DNA from: an uncultured Algimonas sp.
Lineage (GTDB): Bacteria > Pseudomonadota > Alphaproteobacteria > Caulobacterales > Maricaulaceae
Reading direction: 5' to 3'
DNA length: 64,000 bases
Assembly (NCBI RefSeq): GCF_947498175.1
Contig: NZ_CANMJB010000003.1
Coordinates: forward strand, 372,001 to 436,000
Shown here: one piece after another, positions 1-8,255 of the stretch
How positions within the stretch are numbered: the first letter of the stretch is position 1
How the letters are laid out: each line of letters begins with the position of its first letter
The notes under the pieces: model-generated
Seen by the model: the letters and a program-made list of their open reading frames with translations, nothing else
The model's database searches: none
What the model was told of the DNA's origin: nothing
Translations under genes and position numbers: made by a program

Positions 1-351
1 AGCTCCTGCCACAAATTGATCCAGGAATTGCCGGAAGACACGCTCATCGCTCCGGCCCACGGCATCCCGTTCCGCGGTGCTCACAAACGGCTCAACAAGC
101 TGATCGAACACCATGAAAAGGCCCTCGACCGCCTCTACGACTTCTGCCGCGAGCCGAAAATGGCGACCGAGGTCTATCCCGTCCTGTTCCGCCGCGAAAT
201 CGACGACCGCAATCGCATCATGGCCGTCGGCGAAAGCGTGGCGCATCTGAACTGTCTGAAAGGGCGGGGTCAGGTAACGCGTCGGCTCAACGATGCGGGA
301 CAGTTTACTTATAAGAGCCGCGAAGCTAGCGCAAACAAAAGCTGTATTTAA
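1..351 (+). CDS. MBL-fold metallo-hydrolase, C-terminal part (5' truncated by window edge)
   Basis: The reading frame is open from base 1 (S-S-C-H-K-L-I-Q...), so the listed TTG at 16 is not the real start and the gene begins outside the window. The visible part has the last metal-ligand loop (IAPAHGIPF) of a metallo-beta-lactamase fold, followed by a helical winged-helix-like tail (GESVAHLNCLKGRGQVTRR). That tail is typical of the MBL hydrolases annotated as beta-lactamase-domain proteins in Proteobacteria. The substrate cannot be told. The last ten residues (SREASANKSCI) run into AT-rich DNA, so the C terminus may have been altered where foreign DNA joins. Confidence 0.8.
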   Translation, partial: SSCHKLIQELPEDTLIAPAHGIPFRGAHKRLNKLIEHHEKALDRLYDFCREPKMATEVYPVLFRREIDDRNRIMAVGESVAHLNCLKGRGQVTRRLNDAGQFTYKSREASANKSCI

Positions 352-438
352 AGCTATCTTCCTTACTAGAAGCTTTGAAGCTTGTTCAAAGTCTAAAATT
401 AACTACTACTGGTTTACATTTTAGGTTTAATTGGAAAG

Positions 439-633
439 TTATTCTTGAGTTTTAAGCTTTTGCAGAAGGATGTGTTTTGCAAGCTGGAGAAACACCAAAA
501 ATCCTAAATGGGCCAGCCCATAGAGTACAAAGTTTTTATTAGAGCTGAGATCAAACCCTGCGGACGCCATCGCATATATAAATGCAAACATTAACATCAT
601 TAGGATTAAGTTAATATGTTTAGTTTTAATCAT
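439..633 (-). CDS. Small two-TM membrane protein, candidate bacteriocin immunity protein
   Basis: 64 aa with two hydrophobic segments (about residues 8-27 and 36-53) and a basic C-terminal tail. It is preceded by GGAGAAG about 9 nt from the ATG. It lies 91 bp downstream of, and on the same strand as, the double-glycine peptide gene, which is the usual place for an immunity gene. Its size and topology resemble the colicin V immunity protein Cvi (about 78 aa, two TM), but no sequence similarity is claimed. Base composition is clearly AT-richer than the rest of the window, as for its neighbour, which suggests co-acquisition. It could instead be an unrelated small membrane protein. Confidence 0.55.
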   Translation of the reverse strand: MIKTKHINLILMMLMFAFIYAMASAGFDLSSNKNFVLYGLAHLGFLVFLQLAKHILLQKLKTQE

Positions 634-665
634 AAATAATCACTTCTCCATTTTGTATGTTGGCT

Positions 666-691
666 GAGTGGGCCTTTAAGTAGGCCCACTC
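666..691. repeat. Perfect hairpin between bacteriocin and immunity genes
   Basis: GAGTGGGCC and GGCCCACTC form a perfect 9-bp stem with an 8-nt loop. Read on the minus strand it follows the precursor gene by about 34 nt and is not followed by a T-run. It looks like an mRNA-stabilising or attenuating stem rather than a full terminator. This could keep peptide transcript in excess over the immunity transcript (inference). Confidence 0.6.
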
Positions 692-724
692 TAATTATAT
701 TATCTGGCTTTAGCCAAACTTATG

Positions 725-982
725 CTAGGCTCCAGCTACTGTGGCAGCGCTAATCAGGGCTAGGCTACTGTAGATGCCTCTAACAGCAGAAGTTCCCCCT
801 CGGATAGGGTTCATAGCTCCAGCCGCTCCTCCACCAACTGTTCCCCAAAAAACAGCTCTTGGACCGCCGCCTGCGACCGCAGCTGAAACCCCGCCACCAA
901 ATGCGCCCAATGCGCCGCCAGCAACATTGGCCCAGATTGCGCCGCCTGTTTTATGCATTTCATCCGTTGTTAATTCACGCAT
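725..982 (-). CDS. Double-glycine leader bacteriocin (colicin V/class II microcin-like) precursor
   Basis: The 14-aa leader MRELTTDEMHKTGG matches the pattern of the colicin V leader MRTLTLNELDSVSGG: basic residue at 2, LT, hydrophobic spacing, then GG. Cleavage after GG would release a 71-aa peptide with 18 Gly and 18 Ala, no cysteine and many GxxxG-type steps (AGGALGAFGGGV), as in pore-forming class II microcins. I chose ATG 982 over the upstream ATG 994 because GGAG sits 6 nt before it; the longer form would be 89 aa. The gene diverges from a C39-peptidase ABC exporter and HlyD partner about 470 bp away that could process and export it. The target organism and killing activity are unknown. 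No homologue could be searched. Confidence 0.75.
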   Translation of the reverse strand: MRELTTDEMHKTGGAIWANVAGGALGAFGGGVSAAVAGGGPRAVFWGTVGGGAAGAMNPIRGGTSAVRGIYSSLALISAATVAGA

Positions 983-1037
983 CATGTACTCCATATTGAT
1001 GCGGTAGCCGCAGAGTTAGCGGCGACCTGTTAGCAAT

Positions 1038-1218
1038 CCACGGCGGCTCCGGCTGCAGGGCTTGGACGCCGTGGTCCGGTCGGGATGACCGGGGTTATTC
1101 CGGCTTTCACCGGAATGGGGTGCGGGCTTGAAGGGCGGGCATGAACGCCTTAAATCGGAGAGGCCTGTTGGCAGGTGAGGGTGGGCTCCGGCTGCACTCG
1201 CGAGACGCACCCTCACCT
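1038..1218. repeat. Cluster of three palindromic repeats between peptide gene and exporter
   Basis: Three hairpins lie in a row. CCACGGCG/CGCCGTGG is at 1038-1045/1067-1074, ATTCCGG/CCGGAAT at 1097-1103/1110-1116, and a perfect 11-bp stem AGGTGAGGGTG/CACCCTCACCT at 1173-1183/1208-1218. The loops of the first and third both begin with the same 13-mer GGCTCCGGCTGCA. This looks like mosaic intergenic repeat DNA of the high-GC host, and contrasts with the AT-rich peptide genes beside it. I see no credible gene in 995-1313; the overlapping ORFs are read-through of the repeats. Confidence 0.65.
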
Positions 1219-1260
1219 CTTTCGGAAGAACACGGGCCTGATCGATATTGCCTCCCAGCT

Positions 1261-1306
1261 TGCATTTCATTGTCATCGTTTGTCGCGAGCATTTACATGA
1301 AATGCA
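1261..1306. repeat. Inverted repeat TGCATTTCAT...ATGAAATGCA upstream of exporter
   Basis: A perfect 10-bp inverted repeat with a 26-nt spacer lies about 150 bp before the exporter gene, where the DNA becomes AT-rich again. The same 10-mer TGCATTTCAT also occurs inside the leader-coding part of the peptide gene at 954-963. It could be an operator shared by the divergent units or a transcript hairpin. The function is not shown by the sequence. Confidence 0.4.
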
Positions 1307-1313
1307 CCTGCAC

Positions 1314-1454
1314 ATGTCGAACAAAGATACTATACAATTTATAGAAGAATTTTATGGAACCCTATGCCAGACCTTGTCTATGGTGCGATGCGCAATGGTC
1401 GCGGGGCAATGGATGGGGCTTGTTGACGTTGGCGAACACTGCAGGAAAAGCTAA
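1314..1454 (+). CDS. Possible small ORF (46 aa) directly upstream of exporter
   Basis: This frame (MSNKDTIQFIEEFYGTLCQ...) ends in TAA three bases before the TTG start of the exporter, and the exporter's Shine-Dalgarno-like AGGAAAAG lies within its last codons. That arrangement would suit translational coupling. There is no double-glycine motif and no good ribosome binding site before its ATG. It may be a second peptide, a coupling leader, or chance. Low confidence. Confidence 0.25.
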   Translation: MSNKDTIQFIEEFYGTLCQTLSMVRCAMVAGQWMGLVDVGEHCRKS

Positions 1455-1457
1455 GCC

Positions 1458-3608
1458 TTGACGCAGAGTATGGCTGCGGACCGCGATGCCTTGAACGCCA
1501 TCCGTTTGTCCGGGCGGTCGCGGCTGCCTCTGATCCTGCAGAGCGAAGCCGCCGAATGCGGCCTGGCCTGTCTGGCCATGATTGCCGGTCATTACGGTCA
1601 TTCGGCCTCGCTCAACGAGTTGCGGCGGCGTTTTTCCGTGTCCATCAAGGGCGTGAACCTGCAGGGCCTGTCGGAGGTGGCCGACCGGCTGGGCTTCTCC
1701 TCCCGCGCGCTCCGGCTGGAACTGGACGAACTATCCAAGCTGCGCATGCCCTGCATCCTGCATTGGGATTTGAACCATTTCGTCGTGCTGAAGGCCGTGC
1801 GGCGCGGGAAGGTCGTGATCCACGATCCGGCACGTGGCAAACGGACCCTGCAGCTGGCCGAGGTGTCGAAGCATTTCACCGGCGTCGCGCTGGAACTGAC
1901 GCCGACGCCCGATTTCGCCAAGAAGCCGACCAAGGAGCGGGTCCGAATCTTCGATCTGTGGAACAAGATGACGGGGTTCATTCCGATCATCCTGCAGATC
2001 ATCGCCCTGTCGCTCGTCCTGCAGGTCTTCGCCATCGTCGCGCCCTTGGTGAACCAACTCGTGGTGGACGAGGCCATCGCCAAGAGCGACACGAACTTCC
2101 TGCAGGTCGTGATCCTGGGCTTCGCCCTGTTGCTGGTCGCGCGCACGCTGGTGGAGCTATTGCGCGAATGGGTGTCGATGTATTTCGGCACGCTGCTGAA
2201 TTACCAGATGCGGTCCAACATGCTGCGCCACGTCATGCGGCTGGAGGCGGAATTCTTTGAGAAGCGCCACATCGGCGACATCATGAGCCGGATGGGCAGC
2301 CTAAAGCCCGTGCAGGATCTGTTCACCCAGTCCTTCGTGACCGTACTCCTCGACGGCCTCATGGCAGTCGTCACGCTGGTCGTGATGTTTCTATACTCCC
2401 CGCTACTAGCCGGTGTCGTGATCGGGGTCGTGTTTCTCTCCTTTCTCGTGCGGTTGGCGACCTTTCCGCATGTGCTGCGGCTCGAGGAAGAAAGCATTCA
2501 GAAGGATGCAGAGCTGGAGACCATCTCGCTGGAAACGGTGCGCGGCATCCGCGCCATCAAGATTTTCGGGCGCGAACGCGAACGCCATGCCCACTGGCAG
2601 AATTCCTATGCCGACACGATCAATGTCGATCTGCGGCTGCAACGCTTCACCATCCTGTCCGGCGCGGCCAATCGCGGCGTGTTCGGGCTGCTGGAGCTGG
2701 GTATCTACTTCCTGGGTGCCATGCTGGTCATCAATGGCGAGCTGACGCTCGGCATGTTCTTCGCCTTCCAGAGCTACCGGGGGCAGTTTGCGGACCGGAT
2801 CAATTCGCTGATCGATCTGTTCTTCCAATTCCGCACGGTCGGGCTGCATCTGGAGCGCCTGGCGGATATCATCTATTCCGAGCCGGAGCCCGGTCTCGAT
2901 GCGCCAGTCGGGGCAGGCGCGCCGTTGACGGGCGCAGTCGAGGCGCGGAACCTGTCTTTCCGGTACGGCGATGCCGATCCCTGGATCGTACGGGACGTGG
3001 ACCTGAAGATCGCGCCGGGCGATCGTGTCGCGCTGACCGGGCCGTCCGGTGGTGGCAAGACGACTTTGCTGAAGATCCTGATTGGCCTGCACAATCCGGT
3101 CGAAGGAGACGTGCTCTATGATGGTCGGCCGATCGAGGCGACGGGCATTCGCTCCATCCGCAGCCAGCTCGGCGTGGTCATGCAGGACGACCGATTGCTG
3201 ACCGGATCACTCTACGACAATATCAGCTTCTTCGATCCGGAGATCGATGTGGCGCGCGTCGAAGCCTGTGCCATGGCCGCGCATGTGCACGCGGATATCA
3301 TGGCCATGCCGATGGGCTATCACAGCCTGGTCGGCGATATGGGGTCGTCGCTGTCGGGCGGGCAGGTGCAACGTCTATTACTGGCGCGGGCGCTCTATGC
3401 CAATCCGCGCATCCTGTTTCTCGACGAAGGCACGGCCAATCTTGACCCGCATGCGGAAGCCGCCATCGTCGAAACATTGTCCCAACTGCCGATCACGCAG
3501 ATCATCGTCGCGCATCGTCCGGCTGCCGTCCGTCATTGCACCCGTGTCTTCAGGATTGATAATGGGCAGGTGGTCGAGCTGGAAACGGTTGCGGAGGCAG
3601 ATATATGA
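1458..3608 (+). CDS. Bacteriocin ABC exporter with N-terminal C39 peptidase (CvaB/LagD type)
   Basis: This is a peptidase-containing ABC transporter that would cleave double-glycine leaders and export the mature peptide. The N-terminal C39 domain has all catalytic parts: Cys in AAECGLACLAMI, His in LNHFVVL and Asp in IHDPARG. A six-helix exporter domain follows (about 165-460). The nucleotide-binding domain has Walker A GPSGGGKTTL, signature SLSGGQVQR, Walker B ILFLDEGTANLD and the H-loop IVAHR. Length (716 aa) is normal for the family. The TTG start has AGGAAAAG 11 nt upstream; an in-frame ATG at 1470 is the alternative. It overlaps the HlyD gene by ATGA, so the two are co-translated. The substrate is inferred to be the divergent GG-leader peptide. 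Confidence 0.93.
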   Translation: MTQSMAADRDALNAIRLSGRSRLPLILQSEAAECGLACLAMIAGHYGHSASLNELRRRFSVSIKGVNLQGLSEVADRLGFSSRALRLELDELSKLRMPCILHWDLNHFVVLKAVRRGKVVIHDPARGKRTLQLAEVSKHFTGVALELTPTPDFAKKPTKERVRIFDLWNKMTGFIPIILQIIALSLVLQVFAIVAPLVNQLVVDEAIAKSDTNFLQVVILGFALLLVARTLVELLREWVSMYFGTLLNYQMRSNMLRHVMRLEAEFFEKRHIGDIMSRMGSLKPVQDLFTQSFVTVLLDGLMAVVTLVVMFLYSPLLAGVVIGVVFLSFLVRLATFPHVLRLEEESIQKDAELETISLETVRGIRAIKIFGRERERHAHWQNSYADTINVDLRLQRFTILSGAANRGVFGLLELGIYFLGAMLVINGELTLGMFFAFQSYRGQFADRINSLIDLFFQFRTVGLHLERLADIIYSEPEPGLDAPVGAGAPLTGAVEARNLSFRYGDADPWIVRDVDLKIAPGDRVALTGPSGGGKTTLLKILIGLHNPVEGDVLYDGRPIEATGIRSIRSQLGVVMQDDRLLTGSLYDNISFFDPEIDVARVEACAMAAHVHADIMAMPMGYHSLVGDMGSSLSGGQVQRLLLARALYANPRILFLDEGTANLDPHAEAAIVETLSQLPITQIIVAHRPAAVRHCTRVFRIDNGQVVELETVAEADI

Positions 3609-4840
3609 GCCTGTTTCGTCAGGAAGCCATCGACAATAAGCGGCGTAAGCTGCACGGTGACGTCATTCTCGTTCAGCCGGTGCGTTTCTACGTCATGGCA
3701 GGGCTTTTTTTCACCATCGTCTTGTCGGGTGTCATCTATGCGGCGTCGCGTGACTATACGCGCAAGGAAACTGCGGTCGGCTTCATCGCGCCGACGACAG
3801 GGCTGACCACGGTACGGGCCGACCGGGGCGGAATGATCACGGATGTCTTCGTCTCCGAAGGGGACGCGGTCCGGCAGGGCGATCCGTTGTTCGAAAGCCG
3901 TGTCGATATCGAAACCGATGCGGGGTTCGTGTCCGAACGTCGTCTGGCATCGACGGACGAACGGATCGCGGAACTCAACAACCGCGAGGCACGGATCGAG
4001 GCTCGCTCAGAAGCGGAACGGCGACGGCTGAATGCGGCGATCCAGAATCTTCAGCTGGAAGTCGGGGCGCTGTCCGAACGGCGCGATCTGGAACAGGTCG
4101 TTGCCAATCTTGCCCGGATGCGGCTGGAAAAGTTCGAGCAGTTGTTAGCCGACGACACAGTCTCGCAACTCGAATACGAGCAGGTCGAATCCCAAGAGCT
4201 GCAAGCTCGCATCGCTCTGCAGGCAATAGAACAGCAACTCATTGCGCGCCGCTCCAGTCTTGAAGATACGCGGTTTCAAATTAGGAATTTGCCAAAGCAA
4301 CGTGAGCAGGAAATGTCGCAGTTGCGACAGGAAATTTCTGCTTTGCAGGACACACGAACGTCCATCGAAGCCCAGAGCCTCTATATTGTCCGCGCCCCAC
4401 GCAGCGGAACCGTGTCCGGACTCCAGGCAAGGCTGGGCCGCGTGGTGGACCCTGCCGTTGCGATCGCCGTGATCGTGCCAGAAGACGCCATTCTCGAAGC
4501 GCGCTTGCTGGTGCCCTCTTCAGCTGTCGGTTTCACGGATGTCGGTCAGCCCGTAAACATCCTTCTCGACGCCTTTCCCTACCAAAAATTCGGCGCGCAT
4601 CGGGGTCGTGTTTCGCAAATCTCCGCCACGCCGTTCCGTCCGGGGGAAATCGAAAGCCCGATACCGTACGATCAGTCCGTTTATCAGTTGAGAGTCGCGT
4701 TAGAGGACCAGAGCATCACGGCATATGGCGAACGAATCGATCTCAAGCCGGGAATGACCTTGCAAGGCGACGTCATCACCGACCGGCGGTCCTTGCTGGA
4801 ATGGATGTTCGACCCGCTGTTTTCATTGCGACGGACTTAG
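3605..4840 (+). CDS. HlyD-family membrane fusion protein (CvaA-like)
   Basis: 411 aa. It is the periplasmic adaptor joining the C39 ABC exporter to an outer-membrane channel, probably a TolC-like protein encoded elsewhere. One TM segment lies near the N terminus (FYVMAGLFFTIVLSGVIYA). A lipoyl/barrel half follows (VSEGDAVRQGDPLF), then a long coiled coil (about 95-240) and the second lipoyl half (RAPRSGTVSGLQARLG). It starts on the ATGA that ends the exporter gene. The architecture matches adaptors of colicin V and related type I bacteriocin secretion systems. No TolC gene lies in the window. Confidence 0.92.
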   Translation: MSLFRQEAIDNKRRKLHGDVILVQPVRFYVMAGLFFTIVLSGVIYAASRDYTRKETAVGFIAPTTGLTTVRADRGGMITDVFVSEGDAVRQGDPLFESRVDIETDAGFVSERRLASTDERIAELNNREARIEARSEAERRRLNAAIQNLQLEVGALSERRDLEQVVANLARMRLEKFEQLLADDTVSQLEYEQVESQELQARIALQAIEQQLIARRSSLEDTRFQIRNLPKQREQEMSQLRQEISALQDTRTSIEAQSLYIVRAPRSGTVSGLQARLGRVVDPAVAIAVIVPEDAILEARLLVPSSAVGFTDVGQPVNILLDAFPYQKFGAHRGRVSQISATPFRPGEIESPIPYDQSVYQLRVALEDQSITAYGERIDLKPGMTLQGDVITDRRSLLEWMFDPLFSLRRT

Positions 4841-4855
4841 CCGTCCCACGACGCA

Positions 4856-6196
4856 CTAACTACCCGCATCTTTAAGAACGCTTTGGCAGGCGGGGGTCGG
4901 ACCGATGCGATCCGCGAGCGTGCGGCAGAGTTCGCGCGCGAGAACGGCGTCGCCCGTATCCAGGCGCAGACGGGCCAAACGGGCCGTGGCTTCCGGTTCG
5001 AACGGCGTGTCGTCGAGCACGCGGCGATACCAGCGTTCCGCCTCCTCGGGTCTGCCTTGTGCGGCGTGGGCATCGCCGATCATCACCCCCATCGGCGCAA
5101 GCCACGGTCCGATCGTGTGCGGTGAGCCGGAATAGGCCCGCCGCATCGCCGCATGAGCGCGCATATAGTGCGCCAGACCGCTGCCGGGCACGCGCATGCC
5201 CCGGATCTCGCCCAGATTGACCATCGCCTCCCAGGCTTCGGGGTCGGCCGCGATGGCGGCGTCGAACGCTCGTTCAGCGTCGTCTAGGCGTCCCGACGCG
5301 GATAGGGCGAAGCCCAGCGCTTTGTGGGTGTCGGCGTCACGGGGGCTGTCGCGCACGGCGCGTTCGCCCAACCGCACGGCGCGGTCCAGCGCCGCGCGCG
5401 CTTCGGCGGTCGAGGTGATCCCGGTCCGCATTGCCTCGGTCAGGGAGTCGGCGGCCATGCCCGAGCCCGGACGGCCGCTCCAGCGCACGACGCGTTGCAC
5501 CAACGCGTTGGCCAGACCCGCCTGCGCGGGCGCATAGGCCGGATCGGCCGCGACGGCGCGTTCATACAGGCTGATCGCGGCTTCGTTGTCGGCACGGGTG
5601 AAATTCATGTAGAGATCGTCGGCGCGGCGGGTCAGCCGTTCGGCCTCAGCCATATCCGAAGCGACCGGCGTTCCGGCGTCTGGCGGGAGGGACGGCGCAT
5701 CGCCTCCGATCCGGACGATTCCGGCGATCGCGATCAGAATCAGGGCTGCCGAACCGATCCATAAAAGCAAGCGCTGCCGTCTTGGACGCGCGGCTTGCGC
5801 TTCAGACGGTTCGATGGGACGGACAGGGACGAGCAGACGGTAGCCCCGCTTGGGGATTGTCTCGATGAAGATGGGATCGGACGCGCTGTCGCCGAGCGCC
5901 TTGCGCAGTTTCGACAGGGTGCGGGACAGAACGTCTTCGCCGACGATGACGCCGGGCCAGAGCGCGGCGTCCAGTGCCTCGCGCGTCACGACTTGTCCCG
6001 GATCGCCGGCGAGCCGGATGAGCAGATCCATCACCTTGGGTTCGAGCGATCTGACCTCTGCGCCGCTGCGCAACGTGCCGCGCGAGGCATCGACGTTCCA
6101 GCGACCCAGTCGGAAGCGGGGCGGGGCGGTCTCGCTATGGGTATCTGGTCGGGGCATGGAGAGGGTTTCGGGAGGATAAAAGGAGGGTTCGGTCAT
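4856..6196 (-). CDS. CadC-like transcriptional regulator: wHTH, one TM, TPR repeats
   Basis: About 446 aa. An OmpR/PhoB-type winged helix lies near the N terminus (RFRLGRWNVD... EVRSLEPKVMDLLIRLA... LSKLRKALGD... FIETIPKRGYRLLVPV). One TM helix follows (LLLWIGSAALILIAIAGIV), then a periplasmic region with TPR-like repeats (AISLYERAVAADPAYAPAQAGLA and others). Membrane-anchored regulators of this kind bind DNA in the cytoplasm and sense envelope signals with the periplasmic part. ATG 6196 is preferred; a GTG at 6202 is in frame. It is convergent with the HlyD gene and divergent from the S41 lipoprotein with a 69-bp gap, so that gene is its likeliest target. Confidence 0.85.
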   Translation of the reverse strand: MTEPSFYPPETLSMPRPDTHSETAPPRFRLGRWNVDASRGTLRSGAEVRSLEPKVMDLLIRLAGDPGQVVTREALDAALWPGVIVGEDVLSRTLSKLRKALGDSASDPIFIETIPKRGYRLLVPVRPIEPSEAQAARPRRQRLLLWIGSAALILIAIAGIVRIGGDAPSLPPDAGTPVASDMAEAERLTRRADDLYMNFTRADNEAAISLYERAVAADPAYAPAQAGLANALVQRVVRWSGRPGSGMAADSLTEAMRTGITSTAEARAALDRAVRLGERAVRDSPRDADTHKALGFALSASGRLDDAERAFDAAIAADPEAWEAMVNLGEIRGMRVPGSGLAHYMRAHAAMRRAYSGSPHTIGPWLAPMGVMIGDAHAAQGRPEEAERWYRRVLDDTPFEPEATARLARLRLDTGDAVLARELCRTLADRIGPTPACQSVLKDAGS

Positions 6197-6265
6197 GGTC
6201 ACGCAGACGACCGGTCGTCAGAGTTGGAAGCAAACACACACCTTATTGCCATATGGACATTCAAG

Positions 6266-7810
6266 ATGAAACGTCATGTTCTCACACTGCTAGCTGCCAG
6301 TTCGGCCCTTCTCGCCTGCGCGCCGCAGCCCGGGAGCGTCCTCCCATCGATTGAGGCCGAGCCGGTGGGTACGCAAAACTCAGTGACGGACGACGCTCCG
6401 CTCTCCAGCGCGCTGTCCGAGACCGAACTCTATTGGCGCGAGACGATCGATCCCGCCGCCGCCCAAGCCGATCTGCGCGCGCTCTATGAGGGCCTGCGCG
6501 AGGCGCATTTCGATCTCTTCGCCAATCGCAGCGAAGCCGAACATGACGCCTTGTTCGCCGAACTGGACGCGGCGCTGTCCGAACCGGTCAGCCGGTTCGA
6601 CCTGTTCAAGACGTTGCAACGCTTTGCGGCGTTCGGGGATGTCGCCCATGCACGGATCGACTTTCCGTCCGAACTCTGGAGCGCCTATCGCGACCGGGGC
6701 GGCCGCGCCTTACCGCTCTATCCGCGCATCGAAGGTAAAGCGGTCTATGTCGGTTCGAACATGTCGGGTCTGGACGAAATCGGCGAAGGCGACCGGTTGA
6801 TCGCTATCGACGGCGTTCCGACCGGCGATTGGGTCGACCGAATGTCGCGCTACATTTCCGCGGATACGCGGGACATCGCGACTTCGCTCATGGAATTCAC
6901 CTTTCCGCGCGATCTCTGGACGCTGACGGGCGAGCGTCCGTCCCATTCGGTGCGGGTGGAAACAGCCGATGGTACGGTCCGCACTATCGATGTGCCGACC
7001 CTGACGACGGTGGAACAGGCTGCCAATGCCGAAGGCGATGAAGGCGGCTCGGCCGGCGCGTCCTTGCGCGAGTCGCGCCTTATCGGGACAACCGCCTATC
7101 TGAAGCCGGGACCGTTCTACAATGCCGAAGACCTGTCCCGATCCTGGGACAATGGCGACTTCGTGACGTTCATCGACACTGCTTTTGAGACATTTTTGGA
7201 TGCAGGCGCGACGACGCTGATCCTCGATTTGCGCGACAATCCCGGCGGCGACAACAGCTTCAGCGATCCGATGCTGGCTTGGATCGCGGACGAACCCTTC
7301 CGCTTCTATTCGGAGTTCCGGGTCCGGTCCAGCGCGCAGGCCGAAGCGTCCAATGCCGCGCGGCTCGAAGCCTCCGGTGCGACCGAGGGTCCGAGCGTGG
7401 AGTTCGCCAGGCTCTATGCGGAAACGCCTCATGGCGAAACTTTCGACTTCGACCTGCCCATGGCACAGCCCCGTGACGGCCAGAGATTTTCCGGACCTGT
7501 CTATGCCCTGATCAACCGCAACAGCTATTCCAACGCGGTCAATGTGGCGAGCATCTTGAAGGACTATGGGTGGGCGACCTTGGCGGGCGAGGCGACGACG
7601 GATTTCGCGACGACCTATGGCTCGATGGAAACCTTCACCCTGCCGGAATCCGGTTTCACGGTCGGATTCCCGAAATCGCTGATCGTCCGACCGAACGGCG
7701 ATACCACGCCTGGACCCGTCTATCCGGATCTTGCTCTTTCTGGACCTCTCGGCTCAGGACAAGGCGATTCGATGCTGGACGCCCTCCTCCGTCACATCGA
7801 GCAAGGGTGA
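6266..7810 (+). CDS. S41-family peptidase-like lipoprotein
   Basis: 514 aa from ATG 6266; the ORF track starts far upstream inside the divergent regulator. The N terminus is a lipoprotein signal with lipobox LLAC, so the protein is likely membrane-anchored in the periplasm. A small PDZ-like stretch precedes the C-terminal S41 domain (TTLILDLRDNPGGDNSF ... INRNSYSNAVNVASIL), where the second serine of NSYSNA occupies the nucleophile position. The typical CtpA lysine motif is not seen, so it belongs to the non-CtpA branch, and catalytic activity is unproven. It is divergent from the CadC-like regulator. Confidence 0.82.
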   Translation: MKRHVLTLLAASSALLACAPQPGSVLPSIEAEPVGTQNSVTDDAPLSSALSETELYWRETIDPAAAQADLRALYEGLREAHFDLFANRSEAEHDALFAELDAALSEPVSRFDLFKTLQRFAAFGDVAHARIDFPSELWSAYRDRGGRALPLYPRIEGKAVYVGSNMSGLDEIGEGDRLIAIDGVPTGDWVDRMSRYISADTRDIATSLMEFTFPRDLWTLTGERPSHSVRVETADGTVRTIDVPTLTTVEQAANAEGDEGGSAGASLRESRLIGTTAYLKPGPFYNAEDLSRSWDNGDFVTFIDTAFETFLDAGATTLILDLRDNPGGDNSFSDPMLAWIADEPFRFYSEFRVRSSAQAEASNAARLEASGATEGPSVEFARLYAETPHGETFDFDLPMAQPRDGQRFSGPVYALINRNSYSNAVNVASILKDYGWATLAGEATTDFATTYGSMETFTLPESGFTVGFPKSLIVRPNGDTTPGPVYPDLALSGPLGSGQGDSMLDALLRHIEQG

Positions 7811-7812
7811 TT

Positions 7813-8142
7813 CTATGAAGATCCTTCGCGCTTCCGCCGTTCCTGCTCTTCCATCATCTTGACGTAGTTGGGCTGTTCGTCGGCGCCGCTGTGGCTGGAG
7901 AAGAAGATGACGCCCATGAAGAACAGGCCGCTGAGGAAGGCGAGCGGGATGGCGACGTAGTGGGCGAGCTTCCCATGGATGGTGACGTTTTCGGCCATGG
8001 GCCAGAACATCAGAAGCAGGCAGATCGGCAGGGATATGGCGACGTACCACAAGGCGTAGCGCTTGAACTTGGCTTTGGCCTCGCGACGCCGCTCCGCTGC
8101 GGCGGCGCGTGATCGGGCGGACTCCGTCATTCTTTCAGGCAT
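7813..8142 (-). CDS. Small two-TM membrane protein, unknown function
   Basis: The start at the internal methionine (MPERMTESARS) is chosen because a near-perfect AAGGAGGT lies about 9 nt before it; the longer ORF-track start has none. The protein is 109 aa: a charged N-terminal helix rich in Arg/Ala, two TM segments (WYVAISLPICLLLMFWP and YVAIPLAFLSGLFFMGVIFF) and a charged C-terminal tail. I do not recognise the family. It is convergent with the S41 gene and lies downstream of katG on the same strand, though the katG terminator separates them. Confidence 0.7.
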   Translation of the reverse strand: MPERMTESARSRAAAAERRREAKAKFKRYALWYVAISLPICLLLMFWPMAENVTIHGKLAHYVAIPLAFLSGLFFMGVIFFSSHSGADEQPNYVKMMEEQERRKREGSS

Positions 8143-8255
8143 GATCCAGGCGACCTCCTTGCTTACGCAGCCTACAGGGACAATCCTGGTCCGGAAAGGG
8201 CCGTCCGCTCCGGGGAGCCGCGCAACTGTCATGCAGATATGCGCGGGCCGGCATG

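Noticed and set aside
1016-1324. Minus-strand ORF containing MTMKCKLGGNID, which looks like a second GG leader
   Set aside because: The leader does not fit the MRxLTxxE pattern, there is no ribosome binding site, and the rest reads through hairpin repeats.
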